A stretch of 64,000 nucleotides of DNA. Source: Kitasatospora sp. SolWspMP-SS2h. GTDB taxonomy: Bacteria > Actinomycetota > Actinomycetes > Streptomycetales > Streptomycetaceae. Below, piece by piece: positions 35,147 to 44,608 of this stretch. Under the pieces are notes generated by a model that saw only the letters and a program-made list of their open reading frames with translations, was not told the origin of the DNA and did no database searches. The translations under genes and the position numbers were made by a program. Location of the stretch: positions 1-64,000 of the forward strand of contig NZ_QLLT01000032.1 in assembly GCF_003259315.1 (NCBI RefSeq), given 5' to 3'. The stretch's first letter is position 1. The number at the start of each line of letters is the position of its first letter.

Positions 35147-35335
35147 ATGGCACTCGGCGTAATAGCCCTCGCCGGAATCATCCTCCTACTCGTCCTGACC
35201 GTCTCGGCCGCCTGCGCCTACTTCGCATCGGGCTCCCTCGCCGCCAGGGCTCTCAAAGGCCTCGCGGTCGGCAGTGGCCTGGTGCTCGTCCCGATGATCG
35301 TGATCCTGGTGATCCCGATCTTCGCCCTTGCCTGA
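35147..35335 (+). CDS. 62-residue two-span membrane protein
   Basis: From the ATG at 35147 it has helices ALGVIALAGIILLLVLTVSA and VGSGLVLVPMIVILVIPIFA joined by a short loop. The ribosome-binding site is weak. It is very hydrophobic with no family. It is convergent with the low-confidence gene on the opposite strand. Confidence 0.55.
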   Translation: MALGVIALAGIILLLVLTVSAACAYFASGSLAARALKGLAVGSGLVLVPMIVILVIPIFALA

Positions 35336-35683
35336 TCGGCGGTGGCGGCTGTTGAGCCGAACCGGGATGGCAGGGAGGACCAGGTCCCCATCGATACCGA
35401 GTGGAGCGGTGCGGTGGCCGGTGCCCGCGGCGAGGCCCGCGGCGGCGCGCGGGCATCCGTCCGGCGTGGTGCGCATGTCCATGGCGGTCAGGGCCAATAC
35501 CGGATGCTCATGGCCCAGAGCGCAGGCCGCGCGCACGTCCGGGCCATCCACCGCCGGGGTGCAGCCTGGGGCGCGGCCGCAGACTGGGCGGGCCAGGACC
35601 GTACCGGCGCTGTCGTGGAACAGGTAGCCACCAGGACTGGTGACGGGGCGGTTCGACAGCGAAGTTACGCTGGGCGCCGTCAC
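35186..35683 (-). CDS. possible hypothetical protein, opposite strand
   Basis: The frame reads SPGGYLFHDSAGTVLARPVC then HEHPVLALTAMDMRTTPDGC with high third-position GC and natural composition up to about residue 110. The C-terminal third overlaps the small membrane gene at 35147-35335 and is charged low complexity. It may be a C-terminally extended remnant. The start (35683) is not well supported. Confidence 0.35.
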   Translation of the reverse strand: MTAPSVTSLSNRPVTSPGGYLFHDSAGTVLARPVCGRAPGCTPAVDGPDVRAACALGHEHPVLALTAMDMRTTPDGCPRAAAGLAAGTGHRTAPLGIDGDLVLPAIPVRLNSRHRRSGKGEDRDHQDHDHRDEHQATADREAFESPGGEGARCEVGAGGRDGQDE

Positions 35684-35707
35684 CGTTCAGCGCTCCGAGG
35701 AGATGAC

Positions 35708-36694
35708 GTGCCGCCCTACTACGCCAGTGACCCGGAGCCGCGGGCGCGCCGCCGCCTGCGGGTGGTCCTGGGCGCGGTGGCGGGGGTGGTGCTGCTGGGG
35801 CTGGTGCCCGTGGTGCGGCACAGCACGGAGGCGGTGGTCGGCGTGGGCGGCACGCAGGGGCCGCGGCTGACGGTGGCGACCTGGAACATGTGCGGGGAGG
35901 CCGTCTGGGGTTGCGGCAAGTACGGCGGTGGCGAGCAGAAGGTCGAGGCGCTGCGCTCGCTGGCGAAGGAGCACGGGGCACGGGCGATGCTGCTGGAGGA
36001 GGCCTGCCGGGGCGATCTGGAGCGGTCCCGGGACGCGCTCGGCGCCGATTGGCGGCTCGTCTTCCAGCCGTACGAGCAGGTGGACGACCCGAGCGGCGCG
36101 GGCGGCGCGGTGCCGGTGGATTGCGGTGGCGGTCGGGGCGTGGCCGGCATCGGCATCCTGGCGGCGGCCCCGCTCACGGACGTCATCCCGGTCGCCGCGC
36201 CCCAGCCCGAGCGCGGCCTGCGCCGCGGCATCCTGTGCGCCACTGTCACCGCCCCGACAACCCCCGCTTCCCAGAGCCCGACCACCTCGTCCGGCGGCGG
36301 TCTTCGGTTGTGCGTCGCGCACCTTTCGCTGCCGCCCGCCGACCGGTCCGATCGCGGTGCGGACCTTCGGGACGACCAGTTGGCGGCGCTGCTCGCCGCC
36401 GGGACGGCCCGGGTGCCGGGCGCGGCCGGTTCGGTGTTCGGCGGCGACTTCAACTCCTCGCCGCCGGGATCGGAGCCACGGGATGCCTGGATCTGGCCCG
36501 CCGCCTACTTCGACACCGTCCGGGAGTGCGCCCAGGAGGAGCCGGGCCAGCGCTCCGGTTTCGCTGCCACGCACGAGAACGGGCTGAAGCTGGACTACCT
36601 GTTCACCGCGCTGCCCCGGCACGGCTGCGAGCGGGTGGACACCGGTTCCTCCGACCACGAGGCGGAGCTGATCAGCGTCGCCGTCACGTCCTGA
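35708..36694 (+). CDS. endonuclease/exonuclease/phosphatase (EEP) family protein, membrane-anchored
   Basis: The product is 328 residues from the GTG at 35708 (GAGGAG, five-base spacing). A single membrane helix at about residues 17-33 (LGAVAGVVLLGLVPVV) anchors an extracellular EEP domain: LTVATWNMCGEA (N-terminal Asn), MLLEEACRG (metal-binding Glu), AHLSLP, GGDFNSSPP, and KLDYLFTALP ending GSSDHEAELISVAV, where the final S-D-H is the catalytic histidine motif. The family cleaves phosphodiesters (DNA, phospholipid head groups or phosphates). Convergent with the Asp2-like gene. Confidence 0.88.
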   Translation: MPPYYASDPEPRARRRLRVVLGAVAGVVLLGLVPVVRHSTEAVVGVGGTQGPRLTVATWNMCGEAVWGCGKYGGGEQKVEALRSLAKEHGARAMLLEEACRGDLERSRDALGADWRLVFQPYEQVDDPSGAGGAVPVDCGGGRGVAGIGILAAAPLTDVIPVAAPQPERGLRRGILCATVTAPTTPASQSPTTSSGGGLRLCVAHLSLPPADRSDRGADLRDDQLAALLAAGTARVPGAAGSVFGGDFNSSPPGSEPRDAWIWPAAYFDTVRECAQEEPGQRSGFAATHENGLKLDYLFTALPRHGCERVDTGSSDHEAELISVAVTS

Positions 36695-36701
36695 CCGTCC
36701 G

Positions 36702-38132
36702 TCAGCCGCCGTAGCGCTGCAGGAGCACGGGGTTGCGGGCGAGCGCGCCGGCCACCACGAAGGTGACCCGGCCGGGCGGCGAGGTCCGGCCGTCGGGGTA
36801 GGCCGCCCGGGCCTCGACGGTGTGGCCGCCGCCGCGCCACTCCCAGGCGGGCTGCCAGCTCCACAGGCCGTCCTCGACGGGGACGGTGCCCAGCGCGTGC
36901 TCCCCGATGGCGAGTTCGACCCGCTCGGCGCCGAACGCGTGGCCGGTCAGCCGCACGGTGGGACCGGGCACGTAGCTGTTGTCCACCGGTTCGGTGACCA
37001 CCGGCGCGGGCGGCGGGGGCGACGCCTCGGTGACGGTGAGGGTGTGCGCGGTGCGGGCGCTCTGCTCCCCGTCGGCGTCGACTCCGAACACCTTGAGGGT
37101 GTACTCGCCCGCCTCCCAGGGGTGGATGAAGCGGCGCTCCCAGCGGCCGTCGGCGTCGGTCGGCGCGGAGCCCATGTACGCGCCGTTCAGCCAGATGCTG
37201 ACCCGGGCGGCGCCGGGGGCGCTGCCGCCGAGCGCGACGGCGTGGCCCGGGACGGGGACGCCAGGCGCTGGGAAGTGGACGCGCGGTCGGGGGAAGCGCT
37301 CGGTGGCGGCGAGCAGTGCGTCGATCGCGGAGCTGTCGCGGTCGGGCTGCTCGCCGCCGGTGCGGACGTGGCCGAAGCGCGGGGCGACGCCCGCGACGAG
37401 CAGGTTGAGCAGGCCCATGACGGCCGGCAGGGTGCGGGCGGTGACGGCGGCGTGGCCGGTGATCAGCGGGGAGTCGTTGACCAGCAGGTTGAAGTTGGGG
37501 TAGTCGCGGAACAGCCCGAGGAAGGGCGCGACCTGCTGCTCGTGCTGCTCGTCCTGGGGCGAGGTGAGCAGGTAGACGTTGGTGTGGCGGTGGGGGGTGG
37601 TGGTGATCAGGTCGGGCATCAGCGCGTCGAGTACGGCGACCTTCTCGGGCGTCGGCTGCCCCATCATCGGGGTGGCCGCGCTGGTCCGTTCGTGCAGGAC
37701 GGTGCCGATCCGGAACTGCGGGACGAGGCAGAGCGCGTTGCCGTACCCGTGCCGCAGCGCGAACTGGAGGGCGGCGGTGCCGCCCTTGGACCCGCCGAAC
37801 ATGGTGACCTGCCCGGGCGCGAGGTCGAGGGCGTGGACGAAGCGGGCGATCAGCGCGGCCACCGACCGTTCGACGCCGAAGTCCATGCCCTTGCACAGGT
37901 AGTAGGTGTTGCCGCCGTCGAACAGGTCGCGGATCCACAGGATGTTGGCGCGGACCTGGTCGAGGACGCCGTTGGCGAAGCCGTACTCGTCCGGGGCGGA
38001 GAAGTTGGCGAACACCACGACCAGGTGGCGGGTGCCGTTGCGGGCGTGGCTGAAGCGGTACTCGACGGGGAACGGTCCGCTGTCGTCCCGGCCCTCGGCG
38101 AAGGGGCGGCTGGGGCGGGGCTGGTCAGACAC
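36702..38132 (-). CDS. Asp2-like alpha/beta-hydrolase with C-terminal Ig-like domains
   Basis: The product is 476 residues from the GTG at 38132, overlapping the end of the upstream gene by 8 bp. The N-terminal two thirds has the hydrolase nucleophile elbow GGSKGG (Ser about 115) and resembles Asp2-type acyltransferases of accessory Sec and glycopolymer loci. From about residue 305, two beta-sandwich (Ig-like) repeats follow (VSIWLNGAYMGSAPTDADGR, VELAIGEHALGTVPVEDGLW), which may bind polymer. Tight coupling with the GT2-TagF gene places it in wall-polymer synthesis or modification. Confidence 0.75.
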   Translation of the reverse strand: MSDQPRPSRPFAEGRDDSGPFPVEYRFSHARNGTRHLVVVFANFSAPDEYGFANGVLDQVRANILWIRDLFDGGNTYYLCKGMDFGVERSVAALIARFVHALDLAPGQVTMFGGSKGGTAALQFALRHGYGNALCLVPQFRIGTVLHERTSAATPMMGQPTPEKVAVLDALMPDLITTTPHRHTNVYLLTSPQDEQHEQQVAPFLGLFRDYPNFNLLVNDSPLITGHAAVTARTLPAVMGLLNLLVAGVAPRFGHVRTGGEQPDRDSSAIDALLAATERFPRPRVHFPAPGVPVPGHAVALGGSAPGAARVSIWLNGAYMGSAPTDADGRWERRFIHPWEAGEYTLKVFGVDADGEQSARTAHTLTVTEASPPPPAPVVTEPVDNSYVPGPTVRLTGHAFGAERVELAIGEHALGTVPVEDGLWSWQPAWEWRGGGHTVEARAAYPDGRTSPPGRVTFVVAGALARNPVLLQRYGG

Positions 38133-41100
38133 GGTGGGGTTCCGTTCCTCGGCGCATGGTCTGCAGGTCGCGGAGCCGGCCGTCGGCCTCTTCGGGGCCG
38201 GCCGGTGCGGTCAGGTGGGCGGGCAGCGGCCAGGGGAGGCCCTCGAAGGTGTCCGCGCGCGGGGCTGGTGCCGCCCGACGCTGGGTTGGGAGGGTGGAGA
38301 GGGGGGACGGGTCGAGGTCGCCTCCGACGGTGAGCATCCGGTCGGCAAGCCGGGCGGAGGCGTGGCCGTCGTCGAGATCGCAGAATGCCTGCTGGAAGCG
38401 GCGGTAGCGCTCCGCGTAGCGCTGCCGGATCCGGTCGGCGTCCCGGATCGAGGAGATCAGCTCCGGGGAGTCGAAGACCAGCGGCCCGGGGGCGCTGTCC
38501 TGGAAGTCGAAGTAGAAGCCGCGCAGGGTGTCGCGGTAGTGCTCCAGGTCGTAGGTGAAGAACAGCAGCGGGCGGCCGGTGTTGGCGAAGTCGAACATCA
38601 GGGAGGAGTAGTCGGTGATCATCACGTCGGTGATCAGCGACAGGTCGGCCATGTCCGGGTAGTCGGAGACGTCGAAGACGAAGCCGTCGCCGGCGCCCGG
38701 CACCGGGTCCACCACGTTGGGGTGGCGGCGCACCAGCAGGACGTGGTCGTGGCCGAGCCGGGCCCGGGCGTCGTCCAGGTCGATCCGGAAGTCGAACTTG
38801 TACCGGCCGGGGGCGTAGTACTGGTCGTCGCGCCAGGTCGGGGCGTACAGCACGACCCGCTTGCCGTCGGGGACGCCGATCCGGCGGCGGACATCGGCGG
38901 CGAATTGTCCGGTGTCCGGGCGGCGCAGCACGTCGTTGCGCGGGTAGCCGGACTCGACGATCTCACCGGGGAAGCCGAAGGCGCGGCGCAGGATCGGGGT
39001 GGAGAAGCTGTTGGGGGAGACCAGCAGGTCCCAGTTCTCCACCTCGACGGCCAGGCGCTCCAGGTAGCGCTTGTCGGCGAAGTGCACGGCCTCGATGTCG
39101 TGGCCGATCTTCTTCAGCGGGGTGCCGTGCCAGGTCTGGACGACGGTCTGGCCGGGGCGCTTGCGGAACCAGTCGGGCAGGTGGTTGTTGGCCACGACGT
39201 AGCGGCTGGTGGCGAGGGCCTCGTACCACTCGGGCGACCACATGCGCACCGCGCGGGCGGTGTCGGGGACGTCGACCTGGTCGTCCTTGACCACCCACAG
39301 GTGCTCCAACGGCACGCCCCGGCGCACCAGTTCCTCGTGGACGGCGCGCGGGCTGTCGGAGTACTGGGTGCCCTTGAAGGCGTCGAACAGCACGGCGGGG
39401 CGGACGGGCTGCTGGCGGGCGGCGGGGTAGGCCTTGGTGCGCAGCAGTTTCTGCCGGTAGGGGCCGCGGGCGTGGTCGGGCATCGCCGAGTGGACCAGCA
39501 GCGACAGCCGGTCGTAGGCCTCGGACTGCAGCTCGTAGCGGCGCTGCTCGGCCTCCCGGGCCAGCGGCAGGCCGGCGATCGCGTCCTGCTCGATCTTCAG
39601 CATCAGGTCGGGCAGCAGTTCGCCGGGCGCGGTGCGGGAGGGGTCCTGGCGGCGCAGGAACAGGTCCCAGCGGCCGGCCGCGAGCGGAACGGTGCCCGCC
39701 AGGGTGCGCAGCCCCGCGGGGTCGAAGCGGGCCCGGAAGTGCTCACCGCGCCACTCCAGCGCCACGGCCCGCTCGGCGCCCTGGGCGCGCGAGCGCAGGA
39801 CCAGGTGGGCGGTGCGGCGCTGGTCGAGCGGCATCACGTTCAGGGCGGCGTGCCGACCGACGACCTCCAGCGCGCCGTCGTCCAGCCACTCGTAGCGGGT
39901 GACCAGCGGGAGGGCGGCGCGTTCGAACAGGACGAGGTAGCCGGCGCCGTTGCGGTGCACGACGAGCTCGCGGTCGCCCTCCGGGGTCTGCAGGCTTTCG
40001 GGGAGGCGGTGGTGGCCGTCAGGGGTGTCCTCGGCCATCACCGGGTACATCGTCATCTTGCGCCCGGCGACGTGGAAGGTGGTCTTCCAGCCGTTGGCTC
40101 CGAGGTCCCAGGACTTCGGTGCCTGCCCGTCGGTGCCCTCGCCGCGGTGCGAGGGCATCAGGGAGCGCAGCGGGACGCGGGCGGTGAAGGTGCACCAGCC
40201 CTCGCCGCCGGGGGTGAAGCGGACGGGGGCCTGGACGCGGCCGGCGCCGCCCAGGCTGACCAGCCGCAGCTGGCCGCTCGCGGGGACGGTGGGGCCCAGG
40301 TGGACGCCGCGCAGTTCCAGGTGCTCGCCGGTGATGCGGTGTCCGGTGATCCGGCAGCGGACGATCTCCACCCGCAGCTTGAGCCGGTTGTTCACGAACA
40401 GCGGCAGCACCCGGGTGTTCTTGTCGACGTACCGGTAGGGCGGGTTGGCGGCGCTGCCGACGGAGCCCCGGTCCAGGCCGCGGTAGCGCAGCAGGCCGCG
40501 ACTCAGCACGCCCGCGGCCACGTCCCAGGTGCCCTCGACCCACTGGCCCTTGTGCTGGAGCCGGTTGGTGTCGAAGCCCGCGGTGAAGCCGGACCAGTCG
40601 TAGCAGTACCGGCTCTGCCCGGAGTGCTCGGTGGCTTGCGGCGCGTAGACGGTGCGGGCCGGCACCAGCAGCATCCGGTCCTGCTTCTTGTTGCGCAGGG
40701 CCAGGGCCTTGATCGACATGTGGCGCTTGTGGACGTTCAGGAAGCGGATGTAGGCGCTGCCGGAGAACTCCAGCCGCTCGCCCTCCCAGCGGACCGCCTC
40801 GATGGAGCCGTGCAGGGAGAGTTCCTTGCCGAGGCGGTAGGCCTTGCGGTCGATGCCGAGGCTGCGGTCGCCCAGGGTCGGGTACTGCAGGTACCGGTGG
40901 AGGCGGCGCTGGACGGGTATCGGCCCGCCCCGGCGCTCGAACTCGACGACGTCCAGCAGCTCCTGGAGCTTGCGCCGGCGCACCAGCAGCCACTTCACCC
41001 GGGCCTCGGCGGGCAGTTCCCCGATCAGGTCCTCGCCGGCCTCGTCCAGGAACTCGTTGGCCCAGGTGACGAAGGACTCCCGGTACTCCTCGTCGCCGTC

Positions 41101-41937
41101 CGGGAGCGCCTTCAGGTGGAGCATCAGGTCGGAGGTGAGGCAGGCGAGGTCGTACTTGCGCTTGGACTCGGCGAACGTCCGGGACCGGTGGCCGCCCAGG
41201 AAGCGGCTGACGCTGAGGACGGCGTCGACCCGGTCGCGCAGGTTGCCGACCTCGTGGTACCGCTGGGTGATGGAGGGGGCGGCGGCCCCGTCGCGGCGGC
41301 GCCAGTAGTAGACGACGTCGGTGATGGTGTCGACCTTGACGGCCCGGAAGTGGGCGAACATGTTGACCCAGGAGTCCTCGTACAGGACGCCCTCGGGGAA
41401 CTCGATGAAGTAGTAGTCCCAGAAGCTGCGGCGGAACAGCTTGTTCCATACCGTGCGGTCGTAGATCAGCTTGTCGAACTTCGTGATGTGGGTGCCCCGC
41501 CGGTTGGCGGCCATCGGGGCCTTGTGCAGCGGGGACTGCCACTTCTTCGTGGAGTTCATCATCTCCACGTTGCCGGAGACGAAGTCCGAGCCGGACTCCT
41601 CCAGGGTGCGCAGCAGCGTCTCGTAGGCGTGCTCGGGCACCACGTCGTCGCCGTCGGCGAAGACGAGGAACTCGCCGTCCGGGTGGAGCGCGCGCAGGCC
41701 GGTGTTGCGGGCGTGGCCCGGGCCGTGCGCGTCCTGCCGGATCAGCCGGAAGCGCGGGTCCCGGGCGCACACCGCCCGGGCGATGTCGGTGGAGGCGTCG
41801 GTCGAGCCGTCGTCGACCAGGATCACCTCGAAGTCGCGGAACGACTGCCGGGCGATGGACTCCAGACATTCGGCGAGGTACGCCTCGACGTCCTGGAAGG
41901 GCACGACGACGCTCAGCCTCGGGCGGTGGGCAAGCAC
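38125..41937 (-). CDS. bifunctional GT2 glycosyltransferase / TagF-type CDP-glycerol glycerophosphotransferase
   Basis: The product is 1270 residues from a GTG at 41937. An N-terminal GT2 domain (LSVVVPFQDVEAYLAECLES, VDDGSTDAST, FADGDDV with the D-x-D near residue 95) is followed by a long linker region and a C-terminal TagB/TagF domain at about residues 846-1215 (VVQTWHGTPLKKIGHDIEA, LYAPTWRDDQYY, VRRHPN, ITDYSSLMFDFANTGRPLLF). TagF enzymes polymerise glycerol-phosphate on the cytoplasmic face of the membrane; the GT2 part could add sugars to the same chain. Fused enzymes of this kind are typical of actinomycete teichoic-acid-like polymers. Confidence 0.9.
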   Translation of the reverse strand: MLAHRPRLSVVVPFQDVEAYLAECLESIARQSFRDFEVILVDDGSTDASTDIARAVCARDPRFRLIRQDAHGPGHARNTGLRALHPDGEFLVFADGDDVVPEHAYETLLRTLEESGSDFVSGNVEMMNSTKKWQSPLHKAPMAANRRGTHITKFDKLIYDRTVWNKLFRRSFWDYYFIEFPEGVLYEDSWVNMFAHFRAVKVDTITDVVYYWRRRDGAAAPSITQRYHEVGNLRDRVDAVLSVSRFLGGHRSRTFAESKRKYDLACLTSDLMLHLKALPDGDEEYRESFVTWANEFLDEAGEDLIGELPAEARVKWLLVRRRKLQELLDVVEFERRGGPIPVQRRLHRYLQYPTLGDRSLGIDRKAYRLGKELSLHGSIEAVRWEGERLEFSGSAYIRFLNVHKRHMSIKALALRNKKQDRMLLVPARTVYAPQATEHSGQSRYCYDWSGFTAGFDTNRLQHKGQWVEGTWDVAAGVLSRGLLRYRGLDRGSVGSAANPPYRYVDKNTRVLPLFVNNRLKLRVEIVRCRITGHRITGEHLELRGVHLGPTVPASGQLRLVSLGGAGRVQAPVRFTPGGEGWCTFTARVPLRSLMPSHRGEGTDGQAPKSWDLGANGWKTTFHVAGRKMTMYPVMAEDTPDGHHRLPESLQTPEGDRELVVHRNGAGYLVLFERAALPLVTRYEWLDDGALEVVGRHAALNVMPLDQRRTAHLVLRSRAQGAERAVALEWRGEHFRARFDPAGLRTLAGTVPLAAGRWDLFLRRQDPSRTAPGELLPDLMLKIEQDAIAGLPLAREAEQRRYELQSEAYDRLSLLVHSAMPDHARGPYRQKLLRTKAYPAARQQPVRPAVLFDAFKGTQYSDSPRAVHEELVRRGVPLEHLWVVKDDQVDVPDTARAVRMWSPEWYEALATSRYVVANNHLPDWFRKRPGQTVVQTWHGTPLKKIGHDIEAVHFADKRYLERLAVEVENWDLLVSPNSFSTPILRRAFGFPGEIVESGYPRNDVLRRPDTGQFAADVRRRIGVPDGKRVVLYAPTWRDDQYYAPGRYKFDFRIDLDDARARLGHDHVLLVRRHPNVVDPVPGAGDGFVFDVSDYPDMADLSLITDVMITDYSSLMFDFANTGRPLLFFTYDLEHYRDTLRGFYFDFQDSAPGPLVFDSPELISSIRDADRIRQRYAERYRRFQQAFCDLDDGHASARLADRMLTVGGDLDPSPLSTLPTQRRAAPAPRADTFEGLPWPLPAHLTAPAGPEEADGRLRDLQTMRRGTEPHRV

Positions 41938-41955
41938 GTGGATCTGTCTTTCTGT

Positions 41956-43029
41956 TCAGCCGGCGGAGGAGGCCGGGACGGGCTCGTCCGCGCGCAGGGC
42001 CTGCCAGAGCAGGCGGGCGCGGGGCTCGTCGGCGGCCACCCGGTTGTGGTCGATCCGGTCGGCGACGACCGGGAGCATCACGGTCTTCATCCGCTCGGGC
42101 TGGAGGCCCTTCATGCTCTGCGCGAAGTCGAGCAGGCCGTTGAGCGACCCCAGCGAGGTGTCGGTGGTGAGCGCCTTGGTGGCCGCGTCCGCCACGCCGT
42201 AGGCCTTGGTCGGGCTGGAGAGGGTGCCCTTGCGCTGGAGCTGGGACAGGACGGAGAGCAGGAACTTCTGCTGCAGGCCGATCCGGCCGAGGTCGCTGCC
42301 GTCGCCGATGCCGTGCCGGGTGCGGACGAAGGCGAGCGCCTGCGTGCCGTCCAGCACGTGGGTGCCGGCGGGCAGGTGCAGGCCGCTGTACTCGTCGTCG
42401 ATCGGGGCGTCGGTGGTGACCTCCACCCCGCCCATCGCGTCCACCAGGTCCTTGAACCCGGCGAAGTCGATCTCCACGTAGTGGTTCATCCGCAGGCCCG
42501 TCATGGACTCGACGGTCTTCACCACGCAGGACGGGCCCGCCGTGGTGTAGATCGAGTTGAACATCACGCGGGGCGCGCCGGCCACCTGCTTGCCATCGGT
42601 GGCGGTGCACGCCGGACGGGCGACCATGGTGTCGCGGGGGATGCTCACCACGGTGGCGTTGGCGCGGCCCTCGGGTATGTGGACCACCATCGCGGTGTCG
42701 GAGCGCGCGGTGCCGCCGACGTCGCCGCCCGCCAAGTCGCCGTTGTCGCCGCTGCGGGAGTCCGAGCCGAGCACCAGGATGTCCTGCGCGCCGGTCGGCA
42801 GCACGGCCGGCCGGTCCCCACCCAGCGCCTTGTCGATGTCGACCGTGTCGAGGTTGCCCTCCAGGTGACGGTAGCCCAGGTACGCGGCCCCGCCCGCGGC
42901 CAGCGCGAGCGCCAGCACCGTGCCACCGGTGATCAGCAGGATCCGGCGGGCCCGCCGCCGGGGCTTCGCCGGGGTGTCCAGGGCTGCGGACGGCGTCCTG
43001 CCGGTCGACATCTCATCGGTCTTCGCCAT
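41956..43029 (-). CDS. LytR-CpsA-Psr (LCP) family cell-wall polymer ligase
   Basis: The product is 357 residues from the ATG at 43029 (AGGAGG, ten-base spacing). A cytoplasmic basic N-terminus, one membrane helix (ILLITGGTVLALALAAGGAA) and an extracellular LCP domain: DILVLGSDSRSGDNGD, TARSDTAMVVHIPEG, VVSIPRDTMV, MTGLRMNHYVEIDFAGFKDL, LAFVRTRHGIGDGSDLGRIG. LCP enzymes move lipid-linked glycopolymers onto peptidoglycan. It is 18 bp upstream of the GT2-TagF gene, so polymer synthesis and attachment are encoded together. Confidence 0.93.
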   Translation of the reverse strand: MAKTDEMSTGRTPSAALDTPAKPRRRARRILLITGGTVLALALAAGGAAYLGYRHLEGNLDTVDIDKALGGDRPAVLPTGAQDILVLGSDSRSGDNGDLAGGDVGGTARSDTAMVVHIPEGRANATVVSIPRDTMVARPACTATDGKQVAGAPRVMFNSIYTTAGPSCVVKTVESMTGLRMNHYVEIDFAGFKDLVDAMGGVEVTTDAPIDDEYSGLHLPAGTHVLDGTQALAFVRTRHGIGDGSDLGRIGLQQKFLLSVLSQLQRKGTLSSPTKAYGVADAATKALTTDTSLGSLNGLLDFAQSMKGLQPERMKTVMLPVVADRIDHNRVAADEPRARLLWQALRADEPVPASSAG

Positions 43030-43827
43030 ACCTGTGCGTCCTCCTGGTCGTGACGCACGGCTGTACTGGTATGTGCGCGGAGTAAATGTTCTCACGCGAT
43101 TTTCACCCAAACTTGACCGGTTGCATCACATTCACATATCGAACCTTTGCGCAACCATTTAATCACTCACTGTAGGTGCCCGATTAAAACCCGTTCGCCC
43201 ACATCTTCGACATTGTGTCCAATCTCCGCCAATACTTGCCTATTTGACTTTTCCGGCATACCTCCCAGGGGGGGCTGGTTTTCCAAGGGACCTCAACAGC
43301 CCTTCCCTGCATCCGGGGTGAACGCACTGCAACGACGGGCTGGAAACCTGGCAAGTGATGTGCACCACCTTCGACAACACGGGCACAGCGCCAGCGAAAG
43401 TTTCCATGGCTCCAGAAGCGCCGAGAGGAACGGCACTTTCTGGGGCACCCGCGCGCCGCTACCGGCACGCTCGGGCCCACTGAATGACCAGGCGGCAACC
43501 GCCCGCCGGCCCGCAAGCCCGTGGACTTCGCCCCCGCCTGACACGCTTGGAGAAGGGATACCTGGTGGAGTTCATCCCCTGCCGCAGGCAGGCTGCGCGA
43601 AGGCTTGGCACCTCACCGCGGCGGATTCCGGCGTCGCCGCCACCTCCCCCGAGGCCCGGTGCCCGACCGCCCCCTCCAGGCACCGGGCAGCTCGCCGTCC
43701 GGTACGGACGCGAGTACCTGCAGGACGTCGGCCGCCCAACTCCGCATGCGCCGGCGACCGTCCGCAATGCGGTGCCCACGCTGGCCGTGGTGGTCGCCGC
43801 CCCGTGCAGGCAGGCCGGAACGCGGGC
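43030..43827. other. LCP upstream region and decayed DNA
   Basis: 43030-43200 is AT-rich and includes the LCP gene promoter region (no confident -10/-35 assignment). Further on, short frames such as the minus-strand MRSWAADVLQVLASVPDGEL (about 43690-43750) look protein-like, but none has a complete gene structure. Confidence 0.4.
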
Positions 43828-44025
43828 TCACGCCTGCGACGGCAGGCTGCGCACGAGCAGGGCAACCGCTTCAGCGGCGGTGTCGACGGACGTCTCGGTG
43901 TACGGGTCCCGGGTGCGGAACAGGAAGGAGCCGTCGTGGCGCGGCTTTACCGATCCGCCCACCCGCCGGTAGGGCCATCGGGCAGTGGCCGAGAACCAGA
44001 GCGCGTAGTGGCTGGTGACCGGCAT
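43828..44025 (-). CDS. small conserved-looking hypothetical protein
   Basis: The product is 65 residues from the ATG at 44025 (MPVTSHYALWFSATARWPYR, ending AVALLVRSLPSQA). Balanced composition and high third-position GC support coding. Upstream codons in the same frame (FEAAFAEPRLRCL) lack a start, so it may be the 3' end of a longer lost gene. No family is recognised. Confidence 0.5.
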   Translation of the reverse strand: MPVTSHYALWFSATARWPYRRVGGSVKPRHDGSFLFRTRDPYTETSVDTAAEAVALLVRSLPSQA

Positions 44026-44608
44026 CAAGCAACGCAGCCGAGGCTCGGCGAAGGCCGCCTCGAACAGGGCGGGCGAGCGCCATCAGCACACCGCCGCGCA
44101 CCGGGGCGGTCGATCCTTTTCTCCAGGGCGTGCCTTCGCTGTCTTCGACAGCAAAGGCAGAGGGGTTGTCGCCACGGCTCCGACCCCTTGTCCGCCCGGC
44201 CTGACCTGGGGAAACGCCAGCTTGGGGCGGGCGGGGCGCAGAGGTGCCGGCGGAGGTGCCGGTGGAGGCGGCCGCGGGTGCCTCCACGCGGCCGGGTAGG
44301 GCGCCGGACGGCGGCTCGGCGGCGGCCTGGCCGTCGCCGTCGGAGCGGGACAAGGCGGCGTGGGAGGAGGTCGTGGGCACGACGCCACCTTCCGGTGAGG
44401 AGCGCGGCCGGGGCGGGCACGGTGGCCGGCCCCGGGCCCGAGCGGGTGCCCGGACGCGGCCGACCCTGCACCCCGACCCCTTGTCCTCCGTCTGGCCCCG
44501 CGGGTTGTCCCACCCCTTGACCAGCACATTGTCCCGCCCGATTCGTCCCGGTCAGGGGCCTTATCCTCCCGGTTTGTCCGTGGCCCGGATCACGGCCCAG
44601 GGGCCCGG
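44026..44608. other. gene-poor region
   Basis: GC-rich with shadow frames on both strands and no start plus ribosome-binding site combination. The right end is the 3' flank of the zinc-finger gene. Confidence 0.4.

Noticed and set aside
37906..43053. 1715-residue plus-strand frame
   Set aside because: Antisense shadow of the LCP/GT2-TagF/Asp2 genes, which have full motif support on the minus strand.
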